27,735 nt of DNA from positions 1 through 27,735 of the forward strand of contig DAINSK010000045.1 in assembly GCA_036741355.1 (NCBI GenBank), given 5' to 3'. This stretch comes from JBBRGK01 sp036741355. GTDB taxonomy: Bacteria; Chloroflexota; Dehalococcoidia; CAUJGQ01. Each line of letters begins with the position of its first letter. The stretch's first letter is position 1. Below, piece after piece: positions 22,323 to 27,735 of the stretch. The notes under the pieces were generated by a model. It was not told the DNA's origin. It saw nothing but the letters and a program-made list of their open reading frames with translations, and ran no database searches. The position numbers and the translations under genes were made by a program.

Positions 22323-24173
22323 ATGGCCGATTATGGTGGAGATAACTATTGGCAGCGGCTCGCCGAGGGACGGCTCAACCGCCGGCGCATGCTGCGCGGT
22401 ACGGCCGCAATAACAGGAGTTGCCGCGCTCGGCCTTGCGGGCTGCAGTAGCAGCAATAACAACAACAATACGAAGAGCACGGCGCCCACGACGGCCGCCA
22501 CCCGCGCCGCCACGTCGGCGCCGGTCGCCCCATCTGGGGGCTCGCCGACCAGGGCAGCCGGGTCGCCGGCAGCCGGCGCTGGCTCCCCTGCAGCGGGCGC
22601 TGCCGCCAAGGCTCCGCCGCCGGCGGGCAACTTCAAGACCGGCGGCACGATCAACTACGTTACCACCGGAACCACGAACCTCGATCCAGTCGAAAACACC
22701 TCGTTCCGTTCGCAGGAACTTGCCGGGCACAGCTACAGCCGCCTGTTCCGTTTTAACTCCGGGCCGGACGTAAATACCACGCTTTCTCGCGAGCCGGTGC
22801 CGGACCTGGTTAGCGGCTACGAAATTACACCCGATGCCCTAACCTACACGATGAAGCTGCGGCAGGGGGTCAACTTTCACCCGCCGCTGAGCCGGCCGCT
22901 CACCAGCGACGATATCAAGGCGAGCTGGGACCGTTTCACGACCGACGCCAAGAACACCAATAGCAACGTTTATCAGCCGATCGTCGACGGCGTGACCTAC
23001 CCCGACGCCTCGACGGTCGTGTTCAAGCTCAAGCAGCCGTACGCGCCGTTCCTGAACAAGCTGGCCAACCCGCAGTACCTGTGGATCATGCCCAAGGAAG
23101 TCAACGACGGCAAGATCGACCCAACGGCGACCATGGTCGGAACCGGCCCGTGGATCTTTGTGAACTCCGCGCCGACCGGCTTCACCTGGAAGAAGAACCC
23201 CGACTACTTCATCAAGGGCCTGCCTTACGCCGACGGCGTGTCACGCAATATAATCCCGGCGACGGCCACCCAGGAGGCGCAGTTCCAGGCCGGCCAGGTT
23301 GACTGGCTCGTGGTTCCTTCGTCCGACGTAGACGCGATCAAGAAGGCGGTACCAAAGGCGACGGTCACCGAGTATGCGCCGAACGGCATGCACTTCCTGT
23401 TCTTTTACAACGTGCAGGCGGCGGACAGCCCGTTCAAGGACCCGCGCGTGCGCCAGGCCGCGTCGCTCGCTATCGACCGCGACGCATTGATCGAGGCGAT
23501 TTACGGCAAGGGCAAGGCAGTCTACACCAATATCGTCAACGCGGGGCTGGGCAAGTGGTTCCTGGACCCGCAGGGCAAGGACATCGGCGCCGCCGGCAAG
23601 TGGTTCAAACCCGATCTGAAGGCCGCCAAGCAGATGCTGGACGCGGCCGGCCAGAGCAACACCGAGTTGAAGTTCTACTACCCCAATAATGCCTACGGCG
23701 ACACCTTCAACGCCACTTCCGACGCCATCCGCGGCCAACTGGCCGACGCCGGCTTCAAGTTGCAGGTCTTCACCGTTGATTACCTGAAGGATTGGATCAA
23801 CAACGGCCAGGGCTACTTCAATAAGGGAGTTCCCCAGAACGGGATCGCATCCGCCCTGCAGACGCCCTTTACCGATCCAGACGACTTCCTCACCGGCATG
23901 CTGACCAAGGATGGCAACCGCAACCACGACCTCCTGGACGACCCCGACCTCGCGAAGATCGTCAAGGCACAGCAGATCGAAAACGACGAGAACAAGCGTC
24001 TGCAACTGGTCTATCAGGCCCAACAGATGGCCGACGACAAGATGTACTATGTGCCCGTCATCTATACGAAGTTCTACACCTTCGACCAGCCATGGGTGCA
24101 GAACGGCTGGGTGGCCGACACCTATAACTTCGGGACGGAGTCCCTTTCGTACATGTCGGTGAATAACAAGTAG
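22323..24173 (+). CDS. ABC transporter substrate-binding lipoprotein (peptide/dipeptide type, SBP family 5), copy 1
   Basis: A 616-aa extracytoplasmic solute-binding protein of the DppA/OppA type. It has a Tat-like signal with consecutive arginines (NRRRMLRG, Arg20-22) and a lipobox LAGC (Cys41), so it is exported folded and lipid-anchored. A low-complexity Asn/Thr/Ala/Pro/Gly linker (about 42-100) precedes the mature domain, with family features: LDPVENTSFRSQELAGHSYSRLF, VPDLVSGYEITPDALTYTMKLRQGVNFHPP, VGTGPW and FKDPRVRQAASLAIDRDALIEAIYGKG. AAGGAGG lies 8-10 nt before ATG 22323; an in-frame ATG at 22224 would add an unlikely 33 residues. The permease that should follow is broken, so this protein either serves the copy-2 permease or is an orphan. 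About 89% identical to copy 2. Confidence 0.93.
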   Translation: MADYGGDNYWQRLAEGRLNRRRMLRGTAAITGVAALGLAGCSSSNNNNNTKSTAPTTAATRAATSAPVAPSGGSPTRAAGSPAAGAGSPAAGAAAKAPPPAGNFKTGGTINYVTTGTTNLDPVENTSFRSQELAGHSYSRLFRFNSGPDVNTTLSREPVPDLVSGYEITPDALTYTMKLRQGVNFHPPLSRPLTSDDIKASWDRFTTDAKNTNSNVYQPIVDGVTYPDASTVVFKLKQPYAPFLNKLANPQYLWIMPKEVNDGKIDPTATMVGTGPWIFVNSAPTGFTWKKNPDYFIKGLPYADGVSRNIIPATATQEAQFQAGQVDWLVVPSSDVDAIKKAVPKATVTEYAPNGMHFLFFYNVQAADSPFKDPRVRQAASLAIDRDALIEAIYGKGKAVYTNIVNAGLGKWFLDPQGKDIGAAGKWFKPDLKAAKQMLDAAGQSNTELKFYYPNNAYGDTFNATSDAIRGQLADAGFKLQVFTVDYLKDWINNGQGYFNKGVPQNGIASALQTPFTDPDDFLTGMLTKDGNRNHDLLDDPDLAKIVKAQQIENDENKRLQLVYQAQQMADDKMYYVPVIYTKFYTFDQPWVQNGWVADTYNFGTESLSYMSVNNK

Positions 24174-24176
24174 GGC

Positions 24177-24228
24177 GGAGGTCACGGACAGCGCGGCCCG
24201 TGTTCGGGGCCGCGCTGTCTATGCCATG
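24177..24228 (+). promoter_or_regulatory. SD - hairpin - start codon arrangement, copy 1
   Basis: GGAGGT (24177-24182), 4 nt, a perfect 13-bp-stem hairpin with a 7-nt loop (24187-24219), 6 nt, then the permease ATG (24226). The linear SD-to-ATG gap is 43 nt, but 10 nt with the hairpin folded out. The hairpin also protects the 3' end of the binding-protein message. The permease behind it is broken here. Confidence 0.65.
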
Positions 24229-24499
24229 ACCAGGTACTTCATTCGCCGTGCGCAGCGCCGCCGTCGCCTTCCTGGCGGTCCCGTCTTTCTGGCTGGCGAC
24301 GCTGCTGATCGTGTATGGATCGATGGGCGTTAACCTGGGGCCGATTTACTTCCACTTCACGCCACCCCTCGGCAAGGAGATCAGCCACGGCCTGGCGCAA
24401 AATTTGAGACTGGTCATTCCGCCGGCGATCATTCTCGGCATCGGCCTCACTGGTTCGGTCATGCGGCTCACACGGACACAGATGCTCGAGGTCATGCGC
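24226..24499 (+). pseudogene. DppB-type permease remnant, copy 1
   Basis: The first 9 codons (MTRYFIRRA) match the intact permease at 27048. The sequence then jumps to the part matching 27444-27692. The missing 371 bp is not a multiple of 3, so the frame breaks and the ATG frame stops after 35 codons. The remaining permease segment (AAVAFLAVPSFWLATLLIVYGSMGVNLGPIYFHF...GSVMRLTRTQMLEVMR) is still open in another frame and about 96% identical in DNA to copy 2. Homology stops abruptly at 24499, losing the rest of the gene. Confidence 0.9.
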
Positions 24500-24755
24500 A
24501 TGACGTCGTACGCGGAGCGTTCTCCGACAAACATGTAGGGCATCATGATTCGGTCTATAGTCACGAGGCCGCTCTCAATCAAGGCCATCCTGGCGTTGGA
24601 CCAGCAGTACCGCACGGCGCGGCCGAAGCGGCTGCGGTTCGCGATCTTCACGCAGTGCGGGCGGGTGGTGCGCCACGCACGGCAGCTGTGTATGCCGGCT
24701 GGAGACCGCCATCCTCGACGCGCTGCAGCGGTCGTTGGGGCGGTTGGTGGGCTGA
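24500..24755 (+). mobile_element. Probable transposase 3' remnant (DDE, IS1380/IS4-like)
   Basis: Between the two module copies the + frame reads QQYRTARPKRLRFAIFTQCGRVVRHARQL (about 24602-24688), which resembles the C-terminus of DDE transposases of the IS1380/IS4 type (the '..kRlRf.iFt..GrvvrHaRql' ending). A frameshift then gives ETAILDALQRSLGRLVG and a stop at 24753-24755, though that tail overlaps sequence resembling the membrane-protein linker and may not belong. No inverted repeats or catalytic part remain. 24500-24570 is unassigned. Recognition is from memory of the motif. Confidence 0.5.
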
Positions 24756-24978
24756 CAATAGGCGTGGCGCTCGCTGGAGAGCCGGCCGGACCGGCCGGCG
24801 CGGGGGTCTCCGGCAGCGACATCACAAACGACGGCGGTGGGCACGGAGCCCCGGATGACGGCGGCGGCACTGCAATGTGTACGAGGCGGGTTAACGCCAG
24901 CGCCAGCATTGCGATCACGAGACCGCCAAAGGACCAGTAGTTCATCGTTGCGTTCTGGATGGACCCGCTTCCAACCAT
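24756..24978 (-). pseudogene. Truncated copy of the membrane-anchored hypothetical protein
   Basis: From ATG 24978 the product reads MVGSGSIQNATMNYWSFGGLVIAMLALALTRLVHIAVPPPSSGAP..., near-identical to the first 65 or so residues of the 276-aa protein at 21338-22168 (TM segment plus start of the Pro-rich stalk). After about 24790 (reading leftwards) similarity fades into the stalk, then into transposase-like sequence. The whole Cys-containing extracytoplasmic domain is gone. The SD is weaker than in copy 1. Cut by the same event that separated the module copies. Confidence 0.85.
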
Positions 24979-25052
24979 GCCATCCCCACATGGGCATTTA
25001 TCCGCCTGGACTTCAATTAACACGCTTTATATCAACGATAGAGAAACCGCGC

Positions 25053-25080
25053 TTGACTTAACTACACGGAGGCATATGAT
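25053..25080 (+). promoter_or_regulatory. Sigma-70-type promoter of binding-protein copy 2
   Basis: TTGACT (25053-25058), 16-nt spacer, TATGAT (25075-25080): 5/6 and 5/6 matches. Predicted start about 25087, giving a leader of about 58 nt that holds CCGG-containing inverted repeat sequence (25089-25113) and a strong GGAGGAGGAGG SD. Copy 1 has no equally good promoter at the same place. Confidence 0.65.
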
Positions 25081-25144
25081 TGGGCACACCGGATTGAGCC
25101 GGCTATTGCCGGTGATGATATCCAGGAGGAGGAGGGGTAACTAC

Positions 25145-26995
25145 ATGGCTGATTATAGCGGAGACAACTATTGGCAGCGGCTCGCCGGGGGACGGCTGAA
25201 CCGCCGGCGCATGCTGCGCGGCACGGCCGCAATAACCGGAGTTGCCGCCCTCGGCCTTGCCGGCTGCAGTAGCAGCAATAACAACAACAATACGAACAGC
25301 ACGGCGCCCACGACGGCCGCCACGCGCGCCGCCACGTCAGCGCCGGTCGCCCCATCGGGTGGCTCGCCGACCCGGGCAGCCGGATCACCGTCCGCCGGTG
25401 GCGCGCCTGCAGCGGGCGCAGCCGCCAAGGCTCCGCCACCAGCCGGCAACTTCAAGACCGGCGGCACGATCAATTACGCCACCGTCGGTACCGCAGACCT
25501 CGACCCGGTCGAAAACACTACCTACCGCTCGCAGGAGCTTGCGGGACACACCTACAGCCGGCTGTTCCGCTTCAATTCCGGCACGGACCCCAATGTCACG
25601 CTCTCGCGTGAGCCGGTGCCGGACCTCGTCAGCGGCTACGAGGTCACGCCCGACGGCCTGACCTACACGATGAAGCTGCGCCAGGGGGTCAACTTTCACC
25701 CGCCGCTGAGCCGGCCGCTCACCTCGGCGGATATCAAGGCGAGCTGGGATCGCTTCACGACCGACGCCAAGAACACCAACAAGGACATCTATCAGCCGAT
25801 CGTCGACAGCTTCAGCACGCCCGATGACTCCACGATCGTCTTCAAGCTCAAGCAGCCCTTCGCGCCGTTCCTGAACAAAATTGCCAACCCGCAGTACTTG
25901 TGGATCATGCCCAAGGAAGTCAATGACGGCAAGATTGACCCGACTGCGACCATGGTCGGAACCGGCCCATGGATATTCCAGAGCTCCACGCCGACGGGCT
26001 TCACGTGGAAGAAGAATCCGGACTATTTCATCAAGGGCTTGCCCTACGCCGACGCCGTGTCGCGCAATATCATTCCAGCGACGGCAACGCAGGAGGCGCA
26101 GTTCCAGGCCGGCCAGCTCGACATCCTTGGCGTTCCCTCGTCAGACGTCGATGCGATCAAGAAGGCGGTGCCGAAGGCGACGGTCATCGAATACGTGCCC
26201 GACGGCATGCACTTCCTGTTCTTCTACAACGTGCTGGCGCCGGATAGCCCGTTCAAGGACCCGCGCGTCCGCCAGGCCGCGTCGCTGGCGCTCGACCGCG
26301 ACGCATTGATCGAAGCGATCTACGGCAAGGGCAAGGCGGTCTACACCAACATCGTCAACGCCGGGCTTGGCAAGTGGTTCCTCGACCCGCTGGGCAAGGA
26401 CATCGGCGCCGCCGGCAAGTGGTTCAAACCCGACCCGAAGGCAGCCAAACAACTGCTGGACGCGGCCGGCCAGACCAACACCGAGTTCAAGTTTTACTAC
26501 CCGAACAACGCCTACGGCGACACCTTTAACGCTACATCGGACGCGATTCGCGGCATGCTGGCCGACGCGGGGTTCAAGCTGCAGGTGGTGACGGTGGACT
26601 ATCTCAAGGACTGGATCAACAACGGCCAGGGCTACTTCAACAAGGGCGTGCCGCTGAATGGCATCGCCTCCGCCCTGCAGACACCGTTCACCGATCCGGA
26701 CGATTTCTTGACCGGCATGCTGACCAAGGACGGCAACCGCAACCACGACCTGCTGGACGACCCCGACCTGGCGAAGATCGTCAAGGCTCAGCAGATCGAG
26801 AACGACGACAACAAGCGCCTGCAACTCGTGTACGACGCCCAGCGGGCGGCGAACGACAAGATGTACTACGTCCCGGTGATCTACACGAAGGCCTACGTCT
26901 TTAATCAGCCGTGGGTACAGAACTATCACCCGGCGGACGATTACAACTCGGCTACCGAGAACCTTGCCTACATGTCCGTGAACAACAAGACGTAG
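25145..26995 (+). CDS. ABC transporter substrate-binding lipoprotein (SBP family 5), copy 2
   Basis: 616 aa, with the same Tat-type NRRRMLRG and lipobox LAGC (Cys41) as copy 1 and the same linker, mature domain and length. By hand count about 69 positions differ. Changes are uneven: long stretches (LIEAIYGKGKAVYTNIVNAGLGKWFLDP, DPDDFLTGMLTKDGNRNHDLLDDPDLAKIVKAQQIEN) are unchanged, while clusters lie near residues 112-150, 213-232, 330-335 and 590-612. DNA differences are mainly synonymous, so both copies have been under selection since duplication. GGAGGAGG is about 9 nt before ATG 25145. It is followed by the hairpin and an intact permease gene, so it is the main binding protein of this transporter. 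The ligand may be peptides or another oligomeric solute. Confidence 0.93.
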   Translation: MADYSGDNYWQRLAGGRLNRRRMLRGTAAITGVAALGLAGCSSSNNNNNTNSTAPTTAATRAATSAPVAPSGGSPTRAAGSPSAGGAPAAGAAAKAPPPAGNFKTGGTINYATVGTADLDPVENTTYRSQELAGHTYSRLFRFNSGTDPNVTLSREPVPDLVSGYEVTPDGLTYTMKLRQGVNFHPPLSRPLTSADIKASWDRFTTDAKNTNKDIYQPIVDSFSTPDDSTIVFKLKQPFAPFLNKIANPQYLWIMPKEVNDGKIDPTATMVGTGPWIFQSSTPTGFTWKKNPDYFIKGLPYADAVSRNIIPATATQEAQFQAGQLDILGVPSSDVDAIKKAVPKATVIEYVPDGMHFLFFYNVLAPDSPFKDPRVRQAASLALDRDALIEAIYGKGKAVYTNIVNAGLGKWFLDPLGKDIGAAGKWFKPDPKAAKQLLDAAGQTNTEFKFYYPNNAYGDTFNATSDAIRGMLADAGFKLQVVTVDYLKDWINNGQGYFNKGVPLNGIASALQTPFTDPDDFLTGMLTKDGNRNHDLLDDPDLAKIVKAQQIENDDNKRLQLVYDAQRAANDKMYYVPVIYTKAYVFNQPWVQNYHPADDYNSATENLAYMSVNNKT

Positions 26996-26998
26996 CGC

Positions 26999-27050
26999 GG
27001 AGGTTACGGACAGCGCGGCCCGTGTTCGGGGCCGCGCTGTCCATGCCATG
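26999..27050 (+). promoter_or_regulatory. SD - hairpin - start codon arrangement, copy 2
   Basis: GGAGGT (26999-27004), 4 nt (TACG), hairpin identical to copy 1 (27009-27041; 13-bp stem, 7-nt loop GTGTTCG), 6 nt (CATGCC), then permease ATG 27048. Folding the hairpin leaves a 10-nt spacing; no other SD lies near the ATG. Likely roles: a structured-spacer ribosome site for the permease and 3' stabilisation of the binding-protein mRNA. Confidence 0.7.
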
Positions 27051-27735
27051 ACCAGGTATTTTGTTCGCCGGGCGCTGCTCGTCATTCCAACCGTGGTCGG
27101 CGTAACCTTCCTCGTCTTCCTACTCGTGCGGCTCATCCCGGGCGGAGCGACCAGCGCCATCCTCGGCGAGAATGCCACGCCCGCTCAGGCCAAGGCGCTC
27201 GAGCACGCGCTGGGGCTGGATCAACCGATCCCCACTCAGTACGTGAAGTGGGTATGGCACGCCCTGCAAGGCGACCTGGGCAAGTCCGTCATCAACGGCA
27301 CGGTGATCAGCCACGATGTCCGCTCGCGCATCGGCTGGACTTTCGAGCTAGGCGGCTTCGCGATCTTGTTCTCGCTGCTGATCGCCCTGCCTATCGGGGT
27401 CCTGGCGGCGATCCGCCAGGACACGATCTTCGACTACATCGCACGCAGCGCCGCCGTCGCCTTCCTGGCGGTCCCGTCCTTCTGGCTGGCGACGCTGCTG
27501 ATCGTGTATGGATCGATCGGCGTTAACCTGGGGCCGATTTACCTCCACTTCACGCCACCGCTCGGCAAAGAGATCAGCCACGGCTTGGCGCAAAATTTGA
27601 GACTGATCATTCCGCCGGCGATCATTCTCGGCATCGGGCTCACTGGGTCGGTCATGCGGCTCACACGGACGCAGATGCTAGAGGTCATGCGCCAGGATTA
27701 TGTCCGCACGGCGCGCTCCAAGGGCCTGCGCGAAC
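27048..27735 (+). CDS. ABC transporter permease, DppB/OppB type (partial, runs off the window)
   Basis: 229 codons to the window edge. It starts MTRYFVRRALLVIPTVVGVTFLVFLLVRLIPGG, the typical first TM and periplasmic loop of the inner-membrane permease DppB. LEHALGLDQPIPTQYVKWVWHALQGDLGKSV follows, then TM segments (ILFSLLIALPIGVLAAI; AFLAVPSFWLATLLIVYGSIGVNL; IPPAIILGIGLTGSVMRLTR). It reaches MLEVMRQDYVRTARSKGLRE, the start of the EAA loop that contacts the ATPase. It partners the binding proteins; DppC and ATPase genes are expected downstream. Translation probably uses the GGAGGT upstream of the hairpin. It is absent from any list of closed reading frames because no stop is reached. Confidence 0.93.
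   Translation, partial: MTRYFVRRALLVIPTVVGVTFLVFLLVRLIPGGATSAILGENATPAQAKALEHALGLDQPIPTQYVKWVWHALQGDLGKSVINGTVISHDVRSRIGWTFELGGFAILFSLLIALPIGVLAAIRQDTIFDYIARSAAVAFLAVPSFWLATLLIVYGSIGVNLGPIYLHFTPPLGKEISHGLAQNLRLIIPPAIILGIGLTGSVMRLTRTQMLEVMRQDYVRTARSKGLRE

Larger units (their letters stand above)
21910..24499. repeat. Duplicated transporter module, copy 1
   Basis: This stretch holds the 5' end of the membrane-protein gene, the binding-protein gene and a damaged permease gene, in the same order and orientation as 24740-27692. Nucleotide identity is high over the coding parts but low in the divergent intergenic region. The right homology edge is sharp at 24499. The left edge, inside the Pro-rich stalk, is approximate. 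Confidence 0.85.
24740..27692. repeat. Duplicated transporter module, copy 2
   Basis: Counterpart of copy 1: truncated membrane-protein gene (-), intact binding-protein gene (+), and permease (+) continuing past the window. The left edge near 24740-24790 is blurred; the last strong match begins at 24790 (equivalent to 21980). 27692 is only where copy 1 stops matching, not the end of copy 2. Confidence 0.85.

Noticed and set aside
23241..24185. 314-codon minus-strand frame, and a similar one at 26141-27178
   Set aside because: Both are antisense to the two binding-protein genes. Their mutual similarity only reflects the duplication; Val/Leu/Gly-rich composition is typical of the complement of such genes.
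24602..24640. YRTARPKRLR as a continuation of permease copy 1 (resembles VRTARSKGLRE)
   Set aside because: DNA identity to copy 2 falls abruptly at 24499 and only a dozen bases match here; a true continuation should be about 95% identical. The downstream residues fit a transposase end better.
24545..24940. 131-codon + frame joining transposase-like sequence to a Gly-rich tail
   Set aside because: The tail is antisense to the truncated membrane-protein gene, so it is not a real single protein.
24346..25023. 225-codon minus-strand frame
   Set aside because: A chance fusion of the truncated membrane-protein gene with antisense of the transposase-like and permease remnants.

Overview
The window is about 27.7 kb of high-GC bacterial chromosome. 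It reads as accessory catabolic and transport territory from a Gram-positive-like or monoderm lineage, most plausibly Chloroflexota (an uncultured soil or Thermomicrobia-like member). Three things point there: several luciferase-like (F420/FMN) monooxygenase-type oxidoreductases next to CoA-transferases and crotonases, Tat-exported lipoprotein binding proteins with Asn/Ala/Pro-rich linkers, and GC-rich palindromic intergenic repeats. The taxon is inferred from gene content and style; no rRNA or marker gene is present.

Layout. 1-4.6 kb: a glutaconate-type CoA-transferase alpha subunit (+) converges on a minus-strand pair, a double-domain CaiB/BaiF CoA-transferase followed 22 bp later by a crotonase-fold protein. 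4.6-10.2 kb: a plus-strand run of amidohydrolase, ThDP enzyme, LLM oxidoreductase and GNAT. The amidohydrolase is bracketed by two copies of a roughly 190-bp terminal-inverted-repeat element, and one copy ends on the base before its start codon. 10.2-12.6 kb: minus-strand genes for a helical hypothetical protein, a HAD hydrolase, a small ElaB/YqjD-like membrane-anchored protein with a clear terminator, and an N-terminally truncated GNAT remnant. 12.6-14.8 kb: a plus-strand set of dienelactone hydrolase, DUF6295-like protein and LLM oxidoreductase. 14.8-18.1 kb: an APH(6)-like kinase (-), a third LLM oxidoreductase (+), and an SH3b-SH3b-M23 secreted endopeptidase (-). 18.1-20.4 kb: a MarR regulator behind a 630-bp AT-richer leader, a PaaG/isomerase-like crotonase, then a 30-bp tandem repeat.

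20.4-27.7 kb: a lipoprotein and a membrane-anchored protein (both -), then a tandemly duplicated module [membrane-anchored protein (-) | Tat-lipoprotein peptide/solute-binding protein (+) | DppB-type permease (+)]. In copy 1 the permease is broken by a 371-bp deletion and truncated next to a transposase-like remnant. In copy 2 the membrane protein is truncated, while the permease is intact up to the window end. The two binding proteins are both intact, 616 aa each, and about 89% identical by hand count.

The most notable signal is between each binding-protein gene and its permease. A GGAGGT motif is separated from the permease ATG by an identical 33-nt perfect hairpin (13-bp stem). With the hairpin folded out, the SD-to-start distance is 10 nt in both copies. 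This looks like a structured-spacer translation start that could set binding-protein/permease stoichiometry. No CRISPR array, tRNA, rRNA, prophage or complete insertion sequence was seen.
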